Positions 14,199 to 26,800 of a stretch of 64,000 nucleotides of DNA are shown here, one piece after another (position 1 is the stretch's first letter; each line of letters opens with the position of its first letter). A program made the position numbers and the translations under genes. This stretch comes from Varroa destructor (taxonomy: Eukaryota; Arthropoda; Arachnida; Mesostigmata; Varroidae), in the NCBI RefSeq assembly GCF_002443255.2, contig NW_019211460.1, positions 24,658,882 through 24,722,881 of the forward strand, written 5' to 3'. The notes beneath the pieces were generated by a model, which saw only the letters and a program-made list of their open reading frames with translations, searched no databases and was not told where the DNA came from.

Positions 14199-16796
14199 TC
14201 GCAGTAACAGCATTACAATACGAACACCTGCACAATCTACCGCTTAGGTGTGTGCTCTTGGGCGTTCTGTGTGCAAACTGTAGATTCTTATAAGTAATAT
14301 ATATTCAGTCTTTGATTCTGGACTAACTGCAGTCGAATAATACTAAACAGATCAAAAGAGCTAGATATAGTCTAGCTCCTAAATAATTCGAATAAAACGA
14401 CAAAAGTTCTGTCCGTTATTAGAAAAAGCGCCAGCAATTCAATTGGTTGACTGCATCGAATAATGTTACCTTTTTTTCATTGTTTCTTTTACTATAAAAT
14501 ATTGTTTTTGTCATTGATTCTACTCTAAACAAGATCGAACAGATTAACAAACGGAAATTCACATCGTACAAATGATATCCTCGTCGAAATGTCCGTCCCC
14601 AATTCGAAGACGAAGCCTAGATAAAGTTAAACATATGGGCCGCACTACGAGCAAGTAAGGTAAATCACCCCAGCGAACGCTAAGCGAGGCAAGAGCTAAC
14701 GCTTTGTGTAGATCTTACATCTCCGTGAGTAAATCTAGCATATCGAAATGGCAATAGTAGTACCACAGTTAAGCGGACTACACTGATTTAACCAACTCGC
14801 TCACCTCACTGCCCGCAAACTGCTTCGTGTATATAGAAGACGACACCTGAATTAGGACACACTTTGGCAGGCCGTTTTTGTGACAGGTATGCGCTGATCC
14901 ATCATTCTTAGCACAGGAAATAAACCTATGTTTTCCAGAAGAAAACAACAAATTCGTCATAATCGAGAACGGTGTGTCGGTTTCGGAATTCGGGAAAGTA
15001 TCAGGTAGTAGGATTAAATCTGTTTCTGTTAAACGAACTACCGAGAACACTTCGTTTTTTGCCTGATATCGATGCTCTACGTTATCGCTAGTTTTCGTGC
15101 GACTTCTGACAAATCAGAGGAAGATTATTTCTATAAAGTAAACTAGGAGGCATCCTCAACAGGGCTTCGGTTCATGGGGCTCAAAATGCAATTTTCAATA
15201 TATCCAAGTTCTTGCTACGAATAGCTAGAAGTGACTTCGGCATGAGAACTTCAATTGTCAATTGGTTCGTCCAGATAAGTTCCAACAAACCAAACTTCAA
15301 TTCCGCCAGTTGCCGCTGGAGCGTATTTTAAGGTTAAGGATCGCTTGACGCACCACCGCTATTCGTAAGCTATCCAAAGGAGGAATAGTTGAGAAAAGTG
15401 ACTAACTGGTGCTTTCCGTGCCAGATCGAAACAATTATGGTGAATGGTCGTTGTCTTGAATAAATCTAACCGCCTAGAACTATTCGCTCATTCATGTTAG
15501 ACAAATTTCGTCGAAATATAAATACAGTCTTGGAAATAAAGCAAAACAAAATAGATTTAAGGCGTATATGATCATTCCTCCCAGATTAAATAAGCCTTAC
15601 CGGCATTTACTGATGAAGTTGATGGGCCTTCCGAAACCATCTACGTATTATTTTCGAATAAAATCGTCTTCACTTATCTGGCAACCCTACAAGTAAGTAG
15701 TAGAAACAACAGCAACCCCTTGGGCTTGTGGCAATCATCGCTAAAACCACCAAGCGTGTTCAATTTCTTTGGTTTTTGTGCGCTCTCATCATATAAAACA
15801 ATGAACGCTTTATTGAGATTGACACTGATAAGCATCGTATAAACGTTTTCTTGTTTGACAGGGCCCATCATAAAACTGGCCAAGTAGCATAATGTTTGCC
15901 GTGTGTATATAACAGCAAACACAAAACCTATTATACGTCAGCATGTCAAACACACACATATACACACACTATTATAGACGCCAGAGGGACAAACATTGGA
16001 TAGAAGATGAAAAACAACTGATTCCGAATACACGTACACCTATAGTTCGATGTGATACGCCAAAGACGTGAGCATTCTTATGGCCTCGCTTGTACAGACA
16101 ACATTGTGTTTCTAGGAACGGTCTGTGCTATTGAAGAAATTCGGGTGTGCGGTAGAGCTATCAATTAAAATAATATCAGCTAATATGTACCGCCGCATGT
16201 ACATACACACGTATTCATTTCGATGAAAAATAAATCTACATAACCAATGCGCAAACAGCATTTTCTCCACGGGGACAACAATAGCGGCGCTATTGATCGT
16301 CCAAAGCCGATCACTGTAGAACCGTGCGTAGACTGTTTAGCCTTTTCATCTATCTATTATAATTGCCGGGGGTATGTTTGGTTGTATCTGCAGATGGCGG
16401 CACGCTGACAGCTAGTAAGGCTCCTGGCAGCCAGCAGTACTGCTCTGTAGTAGTTTTTGGCGTAATCCTCTATTGCTGACATCATTGAAAGCATGTCTTT
16501 TACATCTGTAACGATCTGTATTTTCTCTAGAAGTAGTGCTCCCTATCGACATTTAATAATCATTGCGTTTCTTCAGTTTTCGTTTTTGGCGTCTGCGTTT
16601 GATAGAACACAAGCTAATAGAGCTCGCACATGCATTGTCCTTATCGTGTCCCGACAGTTTTGCACTCTGCCAGCGGCACTAGCGCGATCCCCAACTTTTC
16701 TGTCGCAGTGCTCTTTTTTTTCTCCAAAGCCACCGTCACCTTGCTTTGGTGTCGCTGTCATACGTACGTCGATTTTCGCCGACAGCTGCAGCAGCA

Positions 16797-17198
16797 ATGG
16801 CAACGGCACCGTTCTTTGTCCGTGTCGCTGCTCGCCTGCCAGACTGGCCGTTCAACCGAATGTTCGCCCGCCGATGCTCGCGCATTCGAGTACGTGACAG
16901 GATTTTTATTGAGCCAGAGCAAGTCAACATCGATGAATGTGATTCGTTCGATCGGATACTTCATCCACGCAGGCTGAACTTCAGCAACATACAGCGGTTG
17001 CGAAACGGGAACGAATACCCCCAAAAGTGGCTCGAAAATGAACCTCCTGTCCGCAACTGCCTTCCATCCCGGGTTTTCTATCTGGGTAGCCACTTTGTAG
17101 CTGCTGGCCGTCGGGGCCCGACGCTGTTGTCGCTGGCTACGCCAATAACGCCCATACATGAGAAAAAGCGAAACATATGGAGGCTGTTTGATTGTTGA
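16797..17198 (+). CDS. Candidate 133-residue open frame in a stop-poor patch
   Basis: ATG at 16797 has G at -3 and G at +4. The translation has balanced, protein-like composition, with an N-terminal Arg/Phe-rich stretch, a central Asp/Glu/Ile-rich part and a basic end. The minus strand is also open over nearly the same bases (16758-17159, ATG at 17159) in exactly opposed codon phase, and another plus frame (16493-16897) overlaps. Openness in several frames points to a local lack of stops rather than selection on one protein. First-position purines are about half in both opposed frames. No family recognised. Confidence 0.1.
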   Translation: MATAPFFVRVAARLPDWPFNRMFARRCSRIRVRDRIFIEPEQVNIDECDSFDRILHPRRLNFSNIQRLRNGNEYPQKWLENEPPVRNCLPSRVFYLGSHFVAAGRRGPTLLSLATPITPIHEKKRNIWRLFDC

Positions 17199-20111
17199 AC
17201 CTAAACAAGAACCGCCACTGTACTATGTAAACTATAATATAATACTATAGAACTAGCGCCAGTTTATCCTAAAGCATGCAATTTCATAACCATTGCTACT
17301 ATAAGCATTATAGCGTGTGCACCAGAAAACCTTCCCTTATGACCCGTAACAGAGAAAATAGCGCGCAAAGAAACAAATAAAGCGTCAATAGGCGTGGGAA
17401 GACAACAGGTCGTATCTGTTGTTCGCTTGGATTGAAAGAGTAAACATCCGTCTATTATTAGACAAACAAGGCTATTATTTCTAGTGTGTCAGCTTTGTCG
17501 GCAGCTGAAGGTAGGCCGCACTCTGCTGCCGTCTCTGGCATTGCCGAGGCGGAAAATTGATCTTATTTATTAACACGCGTTAATTTCGTTTATACGAATA
17601 GCTATTGTGCATACGAACAATACATTTTTCCATAGAGTGCATCCGAGCGTCTGCCATCGCTCAGACTCTATTGAGCCTTCGGATAGTTATATATATTGAT
17701 ATAATGTGATTATGCGAGAACGAGGACGATAGGCTGAAAAGCCGCCCCATGGAGCTGAGCAGTTTTAGCCTCGACTGCCACTGAGTATTTCATTATGAGA
17801 TCCAATAACCGATCCGATGACGGCCGAAGAACACCGCTTAGCGACCTGAGCTGCTGCTGTTACTGCGTATCATTTAGCATTTGCCTGTGCCCTGAATAGC
17901 GTTGTTGCTTTTTGTCCGGCAGCGGGGGGGGCTAAAGCACTGGTAAATATAGCCGTTACCGCAGGTTCGAAGCTGCCGTGGCCGCCAGCATTATCAGAGA
18001 GTCCGTCCGGTCAGCAGTTTTGACGTACAAATGGATCTAATTCAAACCAATGAGTGACGCGACAAGCTGACTGTTGCGGAGGCAGCAGCACCGTTGCCCA
18101 CTTCTGCAGATTCACTCCTGTATACGTGATTCTGTCAATACGTAATCCTAAGCAAGACAGTTCCTTTAATGCAGTATTATATTATCAATTGTTGTCCAGG
18201 TATGTGTCTGAACTGTGTCTCGTCGTACTGTGGATATCCAGCACATCATTATCGTAAGCATCTACCCCGACTTTTCGGTCATCATACATATCATGGATGA
18301 AGGCGTCTGCAATCGTTTACCTTAACATAACGTTAGTGCAAAATCGTGCCACGGTCATATGTGCTTCGTGCACCAAATCATCACGCCTACAAACCAGCGA
18401 AATGAAGAAGTTCATCGAGCTTAAACACACATTTGATTGACTTGCTAAGTTGTTTCAGTCCTTATTAGTATTACGGGGCTAAAGCGTTGCCGGGAAAAAT
18501 TAAAACGTCTAGTTGAACTGTCTTCTAACGACAGCAACGCAGCCACCGTAGAGTTGTCATCACCGCTGCCATCATGAACAGATAGCAGGATCCGAAACAG
18601 TACCAGCAGCCGCGTCTACCCAGCTTGTCGTCCCATCACGCTACGGCCAGCTAGAATGAGCTGAGAAACTGTCGCGGACGGGGTCACGTATACATACGTT
18701 ATGCCAACAGATAAACGAACCGCGGACGAAGGCCAACGGAAAAACGCCTGCGAGAGTATTAAGCTCCAGGCTGACTCGACGCTGCCTAGCTCATTTTTGT
18801 CCGGTCCGACACATTGACGGTGAGAATGGCATGCATCCGCTGCCGCTGCTGCGGTCACCGTGACAGCCTCATGATTACCTCTGAACGTCATAGTTCTTGA
18901 ATCGTTCTGGGTGACAAAGGACAAAATTGACTGACGGGGGTACGTCTGCGTATGCGCAATAAGACTAAATATGCAATTTGCCAATAAAAGCAATGACAAT
19001 ATAGATCTTTGTTTGTGAGCTGTTTATAGAGCTTTGGCTGCAACAGCGGCGACAATGGCAACGGTAATACCGTGATTTCGCTTTTGATACCCTTCGTTCT
19101 TTAGTAGGGACTTTAAAGCTGCATACGATTAGACGTTACTAATACACGTAGAACAGATATATGACACTAATACGCTTGTTCCGATAACTGATAGTTGGAT
19201 CATAGCAGGACAGGAGGAGAACAAAAAAGAGATGCTAGAAAAACAACACCTTTATGTTCCGAGTCTTATGTGGCCGTTAGCCATACCATCAGACGGCTGG
19301 CCAGCACGAAACGCGATGCCCGGATTCGAATGTATACCACTGGGTATCCCTATTGGCACGCAATTACGTCACTCACTAAGCCACTACGAGGACAAACCAA
19401 ACTTGGCTGAACCACAGTGTCGCGGACGCGTAAGCGACGTTTACTGTCTCTCTTCGATCTGTTCTCTGTTTTCGTCTGTCTACTTTGCGTGCGAATCGGC
19501 TTACGGAACATAGCTCCGCTGAGATGAGAAGGAACTAGCAAGGGGACAATGGCATGGTAGAACTGGGACTAGTTTAGCGAGTCAAGAATCCTGAAAGGCG
19601 GCCATGAGTGTGTGCCATAAATGAGATGAAAAATTAAATCTTTTATGCACAATAGGACAACTAACTTGACTTGTGGAATGGTCGCATACAAAAACAAGTA
19701 TGTAATTTCTATACAGGTTATTTCCAGGATCGTTCTGCTGCACTAATATTGATAAAAACAGCAGTAGCAGCTGCAGTATCAGAAAGAATTTCTATCGTTA
19801 GTTGGGATGGCTACTTGCCATAGTCTTCCTTTGCCGTTGATGCCATCAAGAGCTACAGCAGACAAAGAGACGAACACGATAGGAAAACAGATGCAGCCGA
19901 ACATAGAAAAGAGGTAATCACAACGAATGGGTAGCTAAAAACAGAGTGACGACCAGACTCGTTATGTAACAAAGGCTAATGCTCTCTTCATTTGTCTTTC
20001 TCTTACCCTATTTTCGTTCATTTTTTCCTTCCTTCCCTCGACAATCAGTGGCTTGTTTACCTAATCAGAGAAACTAAATTCTAGCAGTAACTTATTTTCT
20101 CGTTTTTCAAA

Positions 20112-20136
20112 GCTGCTGCTGCTGCTGCTGCTGCTG
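20112..20136. repeat. (GCT)n microsatellite
   Basis: Eight perfect GCT units, with no coding context. Confidence 0.95.
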
Positions 20137-23100
20137 ACGTTACTTTTACCACGACCGCATAATAATAATGAATATAATCATCTTCATCAACCAGTCAGTT
20201 GTCCGTCGTCACGGTCCTCGTAGGCGAAATTTAGCAATCTTGCCACTGACCAGCTACAGCGGGCGATTACAAAATTTGTTGCAGCTGCCCAAACTAGATG
20301 ACGAACGGTTGTTTGGTTGGCAGTGTGTGTCTGCGTGTCTATCTCTGTTTATACCTGTCCGGATGCTATTCATTGTAACGTCTCAACTTTTTAACCCACC
20401 ACCACCCTCTCCCCGCCCCCTCTCCAACTTTTTCTCTCACTAACTGTCTTTTGATCCGTGAACTTCTCCCTGGCAGACTCGCAGCGCTCTGAGTTCACGA
20501 GGTCTTGCAATTTGCGCGCCCTTCGTTTTTCGTTGGTCGGTCGGTCGATTGATGTCCAACTCAGGCTAGGGTTCCTACTATGATAACTGCAACTTGTTTC
20601 TACTAGTTCTATTATAATCTTCCACGAATTAAACAGTTTTCCGGACAGAACAAGAACTATTGTCTACTGAACTATTGTTTTAACGCACGCGTTTCAACAA
20701 GAAGCTAGTGACCAACTTTTGCTCCGGTTCTCCTTTCGTCCGTCCTTTTCTCATCCGTTCAGCTCTTCCATTCCTCGCATTCACTCGCCCAAGATTTTCC
20801 CGCACGCATAGTTGGTGGGACGCTTACACACACTCAAAAACATACATACACACATACACGTACACTCAGTGACTCGGGCAGGCAGTTACGATTGCTCTAG
20901 GCACTGTAGACTTGTAGGCAACAACAACGTCACCGACTGGCACTTAGCAGGTAAGGGCGATACGTAAATATATCTATCTTTCAAGCTGTTCGTAAAAACT
21001 TATTCAGAAGTACTAGTTAAACGATATTATTAAATGACCCTGAGTACACATCCGCCGTTCGCCACTAACTCAGACGGCTAGGTCGTTTTGGGCACAAACT
21101 TTGTCGTTGCTTAACATACATACATCTCAGAGGATCGACGGTTCTTGATGAATTCTTGATTTTTTTCTAATAACATTTCTGTGGTCATTGTGTATAGATT
21201 TTTCTCGCCGACCATTTATTTAACTGGTGATGCGATATGCATAAAATGACAGACTCTGTTTTGCGTTTTTAAGGGATTGGATCTATTATACTTAGATCAC
21301 GTATCTAGATAAACCCAGCTTATTCCGGATGACTACTCCTAGGCTAGTTTTTGTTTTCTGCTGCTGATATTACCACCCAATCGACGCAACTAACCATTCA
21401 TATTTGTTAATGCCTCAAAAACATCAAACAACTTCGTGTTTTTAGAGCGGCAGCTGCCCTATTGTTAGCATCTATTTGGTAAGCACAACTGCGGATTACC
21501 CGGAGGAATGCCCGCGGTAGCAGTAGCAATGGCAGTGACAAACATAGGGGCAGAGAACCCACTGAACCACATCTGGATGCGACGGCTGCTCTTGCTGCAG
21601 TACTCGAAGGAGGCGGGCGCTTGATTTTAGCTTGCCCAAGTGTGTGCCGGTCCTGGCACATTGGGAACCATCACTATTTGTACAACGGCTTTCGAACGGT
21701 CAACTTCGATGTGGTAACTTGTTTTTGGCGCATTGGTACTTTGCTGACAACTTCGATATTTTGTAGGTAACTCTAGACATCTGACCCCACGTGATGTTAC
21801 TCGTATCCTAAGCATCTGTGGGACAGCCCTCTTATTGCGAGACCAGCTAGTCGAAGTCGCATCCTTCCCACTGATCAACCTACCGATTACGCATTATAGT
21901 CTAGATTTAAATTCACCCACTAGAATAGCATCGGCGATGGCCGACTGTGGGCGCCTCTGGCTGTTACTGCTTCCATCGCTGCTGCCGCGGTGAGCACCAC
22001 TTAATGGCAATTCGTTCATTATCAACACATTGATGAGCCTTTCTATTTTTTTTTTTCTTTGCTTTTTTTAGGTTTGGTGCTTGCGTTTTACGTTTCAACA
22101 TGTAAGCTTAAAAACATGCTTATCAGTCAATGTCAGCATTTCTATCAACAGACAAATGCCGCCATGGTGAAATGTGCCGTGAATCAGCCAGGTGGTAGAC
22201 AACGAGGCAGATAGCACATGTCAGAGTAGCGTCGCCTGCTAAACACGACCACACTGTTGGGTGTATGCATGCACACATGAATCACGGCCAGCCGCCACCG
22301 AGAGGACGACTGCACACACATCAGCGCAGGTGATTTCTTTCTGGGCAAGATTCAACAAATACAACCATATAATCCGGTTTCATTCAGTGTTTGATGTTTT
22401 GGAAACATCAGAAAGAACATCTGTACGAAGAAGCTCACCGGAATGGCTAAGGAAGTCCAAAACATTTTTTTCGTTCTGACGCCTTCCTGTGATGGCGGCC
22501 GAAGAAAACATTAGTTCGACTATATCGTTGAAGTAACGCGAACGCTTTTTCGTGAGACTCCCTTTCCGTTGTCTTGCTTTTCTTATATAATCGTTTTAGG
22601 TTTCGGTTCGCATTCGCGCTTAGCAACCGTCTGATCAGTAAGTGAGGCACCACTCGATCAGCCGATATCGCTGTTATCCTACAGTCTTTTCAATGAAATA
22701 AACGTCTAATAGAAATCATCCATTAATGGCGGTAGCTGTGCGATAACTGTCGGCCGTCCTTTAGAGCGTCTGCGGTCTATGGACGTCACTGATTGTTAGT
22801 GCGTTTAGTTGCTCTCCGCGATACGCTAGATCTGAGCTACCCGATCCACGGCAGAAGTAGAAGTGTGAATTTTTTGCTGCTTCGTGTCGTTTCGTATCAA
22901 GTCGTTTGCTGGATATCCACTACTGGGGTACACCTCCAAAGGGTTGAGTTGCGCCTGGAACTATTAGTACAAATGAAATTTGTTTGCGTCTTACTTCTAC
23001 GACCGTGTTGACAGTGGGGAAAAGTAGACTGTGAGACGTTTTGCGTTTTCTACAAGTAACTAATTTAACATTTATAATGATCACTTGTTAAGTCATTTGT

Positions 23101-24054
23101 AGTAAAACACGTTTATCATTTCCTATGATCATTTACATAGGGTCAATCATTTGAATTCATGTAATAGAAAAGTTTGGTCTCATTCAGCTGCGGGGGTCAT
23201 CTCAGACCGCTAATTAAGAGCATGAGTAAGTTTAAAACAGAAACGAGTCGTTCGACTGCCTATCGGAACAAACCGTATGCATAATGTGTAAGGCTTAGTC
23301 TACTATTAAGTACATCAACTGTTGAGTGAGCTTTATCGTTGAGATAAAAATCTCAAGCGATCTGATCTATTAACGCCTACGCAAATATGAGCTCAAACAA
23401 ATAGTAAATACATAAAATGGTCGTCTCTCATCTTCGTTCTTCCCCTCACTCGATTTCAGCCATGTTACAGCACAGTAACAATGTGTTGATACATACAAAT
23501 GAAGCACAATGAATGACCGCCAACCCACGGTTCCGACCAAATCCAAACAACGTACAGCGACAAAAGCGTCTGCGGCGGACAGATAAAATCGCTTTAAAAC
23601 CTCTTCTCTTTTCATGTATCACTCCTTCTATATCCTACCGCTCTGCATAAATACACATCTATTTAATCACTACGTTTGTATGTGTGTCCGATCGCTCTGG
23701 GTGTTCTGCGTGTCTTTTGTAAGCTGTGCAGTGCAGTCTTATCTCGGCAGTTTGATTTGAATATAAATACTCAGTCAGCAGCGGCGGTACCCCTCGTGCT
23801 AGCAGTGATGATGACAGTAAATAGTACTGTGTAATTTCAAACCGAACGGTCAGTTCAGCGAGGCAGCAATCAACGAACGAAGGACGGCGAGTAAAAGAGA
23901 AAAGAATGACGAAACCGGCCATATAATGAGCCAAAGGGAGACAAATAGCGTTCTTCTCAGGAACCCTCTTCCCGGATGTCTTCTTTGCCACTTGCGACAA
24001 GGAGAGAGTCATTTGGCTTCGCTCATCTCTCCCTCACTCTCGCTTGCACATACA

Positions 24055-24110
24055 CCTCCCCTCCCCTCCCCTCCCCACTCCTCCCCTCCCCTCCCCTCCC
24101 TTCCCCCCAC
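24055..24110. repeat. (CCCCT)n polypyrimidine tract
   Basis: Near-perfect CTCCC units form a strict pyrimidine strand, with one A interruption at 24077. Three overlapping Pro/Ser/Leu open frames here are by-products of the repeat. Mirror-symmetric C/T tracts can form triplex DNA. Confidence 0.95.
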
Positions 24111-26533
24111 CGCCTCTCTCTTTCCACTCCTGCCTGTTCAGTACAAAAGCAGACGATTGCTTGTTTGGCCTACCGCACATTTATCCTTCTATATGCCGAA
24201 TACGTTGGGCAGGGCGATTATTATCGTGCTTCTCTGCGTTTTTCCCTTTTTATATATTTTCTTCGATTTTGTCTTTGTCAATAAATAGCGGAAAACGCAA
24301 CTCAAACAGAAGAGGTTTGCGAGCCAGGGAAGCGAACAGCGAAAAGCGATAATTAATCTTCGCCAAACAGATCCGTCCGATGGCCGATCTCTTTTCATGC
24401 GCGCCACTTGTACAGACGTTGCCCCCACCTCTGTTTTGGTGACGCTAAGACAGGTCCGTCGTTTCAACATTTGTCGCCGTCCCTTGAAAACTTTTCGGTG
24501 ACTACATTGGAACACGCATGCGTAGGTTGTACTCGAGTCCATCTATACCGTTCTTGCTTGTTGCTTGAAACACTGCTCCGACGCTATTATTGTAGAAACA
24601 GAAGCAGCGCGGCAGTTTTTTTTTCGTTCTACTTCCGTCTTTTTCGTAATTTTCCTTCTTTTGTATTGTTGCGCAACTTATGTATATATTACCGCGGGCA
24701 GAACGCATAGGCGTATATATTGTAAAATGTCGGCAATAAATTTTCGACGTAGCCACGAAACGCGCTACAAAAAGCAACGACTCCTCTGTTTACCTTATGG
24801 AGGGCAAGCAAGAGAGATAGCGGAAAGAGATAGGCAAATACTAAGAGATATCCGTGGAGGATAGAATTAATTAAAAGCTCTACATTTTCAGGACTTTTTG
24901 ATGCAGTGGTAATGTTATTGTAGGAGCAGATCCTCACTAATTTTTTTTTTGGTCACATAACTTGTTTTAACATATTTTTCTCAAAACTTTTTGAAATATC
25001 TCCTGTAAGTTCAAACCATGACTTCTGTCTTTACGATGTTTGGGCACAAGGCGCACACGCCTTACTGCGTATTAATGTGGCGTTTGTAAAGTAGAATCGA
25101 TCCGTCGATAAAATCTTACAGACCAATGTCCTTCCAGGCTTACCTGCAACCGCAAAGACATATTTACGTTAATATTTCGAATCGCATACCCGTTTATTAA
25201 CGTACGATGGTGTAATCTAAAAGGAATAAGTGCCGCAAATACGTACACAGTTTAACACAAGGTAGCTACGAACGCTGCGAATGGAAACGGCAACTGGTAA
25301 CTGCGGTCCTGTTTTAGTACACTGGAGGAGGTCTTTCTAGTTGGGGCATCGTCCACTGAGAAGAAGCCTGCGCCTCCCGTAGTGCTTGAGCATGTCCTAT
25401 TTCCAATGGCCCTTGGATATTACCATTAGTTCTAGAAGTAAGGTTAAATTCCGCAGCTGACAGCCATGTGTGCTGGTCAGGTTGAACGTTCAATGCTATT
25501 GCCGGATATAACTTGCTACTCAGATAACATAGCATAGAATAAAACTGACATGGACGTGTCGTTTGGACCGGCTTGCTTTGTACTATAGAATTGGAGCGAG
25601 CACCTCATGTTGTCTCAACTAAGAGATGCCAATGAATCGGCCCGCTTCTATCGTTATGTTGTAACCGAAAGAACATTTGTCTTCAGCGTCGCAAGCGAAT
25701 GGCATAATACAAGAAGACGAGGTTATATTGCCTGTCCTAGAGGACATTGACAGCGATAACGATAAAAAAAAAAAGCGCCAAATAACAGTCGTTTATCTGC
25801 GGACGGTGGTGTCAAGGCTCCCTCGATTTCCTGTGCCACCTCCGTGTCTATCACTCCCATCTCCTTCCTCTGTTGCTCGGGGGGAAGAGTGAGGGGGGAG
25901 GGGGCACCCATAGGTTGAACTGATCTAAATAAAAAAAAAGGACGTTATGAACAGTGGAGTCAGAGAAACAGAATGATGTATCCAATATACGCACCCAGTA
26001 AATGCTTCTATATAAGCAAGCAAAAAATGTACGCAATATCCGCTTATAGTGAAGGTAGAATTAGTTGGAGGAAAATATCAAGAGCACCGAATGTTACGAG
26101 TGTCTTGCGTCAAAGCTAATTCCGACGTGGGCTCTGCCATGCGACGAACCCTGTGAGAGAACGCTTCAATCAGCTTTACGCAACCAACCCCGTCTCATCA
26201 GTCGCCAGACCAATATTATACTAAACTGTTTGGTTGCGAACAGATTGGACTAAATAATGTTTGTATTAGTTGGGCTAGAGCGGCGATTTTTTTTTGCACA
26301 CTTACTTCAGTGCTCTGGCGGCTTCTGGGCAGCCATATATCTACTATTTGCGTCTTCATACGCAGAGTCTCCACGACGACTCGGAGTAAATCGGTAGTGA
26401 GATACGTTTTCGCTACTAGTGGCGCTTTTTAGGGCATAGAAAGCCCCCTAATCACACGAACTTAGGTCGGGAGAGGCTGAAGCCAACTTTAGATATTCCT
26501 TTGCTCAACTCAGAAAGTAACTGAGGCACGGCG

Positions 26534-26800
26534 ATGAGGTCTGACGTCATCAGTAAGTTACTAGAGTGCATACTTTCGATGGTCGTGCCATCGGTCCGTA
26601 AGTTTTTCGAAGAATTTGAGATAACGGCCTGTATTGATTATTTAATTTTTAACGAATATCTTATAGTAACAGATGTTTATGATGTTTGTTATTCACCATC
26701 CACCATCGTCCTACCTCCGAGCCTATTCGACACATCCACCGAACTAAATTTCGCTCCAGGACGACGCCGTTTTTTTCATTCGGTCCTTCTCCTGCTGGCG
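26534..26800 (+). CDS. Candidate first coding exon (89 residues) ending at a splice donor
   Basis: An ATG at 26534 (G at -3) opens a frame that runs into a good donor, GCG|GTAAGG, at 26800/26801. The frame continues to a stop at 26860 if the donor is not used. The translation has even, protein-like composition: a mixed helix with Ser, Lys and Glu, an acidic stretch F-F-E-E-F-E-I (24-30), then a Tyr/Asp/Val-rich part and a hydrophobic end. First-position purines are only about half, so codon bias does not support it strongly. No family recognised; no matching downstream acceptor exon was identified. Confidence 0.15.

Larger units (their letters stand above)
1..16492. other. No gene supported
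   Basis: Open frames here reach 153 codons (735-1196, minus; 293-751, plus, 152 codons), which is within chance. Translations are Ser/Leu/Arg/Cys-rich and match no known family. GC-richer patches lie at about 950-1460, 3400-3700 and 9650-9990. The stretch at about 10200-10380 is degenerate (TAC)n-like DNA. An 8-bp perfect hairpin with a 3-nt loop lies at 2444-2462. Confidence 0.6.
17199..26533. other. No gene supported
   Basis: Mostly AT-leaning DNA with short frames, none above about 127 codons. An 8-bp perfect inverted repeat lies at 22392-22410. CA-rich simple DNA occurs at about 20824-20866. The pyrimidine tract at 24.1 kb is listed separately. Confidence 0.6.

Noticed and set aside
17955..17985. 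GGTTCGAAG within a short stem, considered as a tRNA B box
   Set aside because: The T-stem does not pair in tRNA register and no A box lies at the right distance.
24044..24352. Pro/Leu/Ser-rich frames
   Set aside because: Three overlapping frames are open only because a C/T-only tract contains no stop codons.
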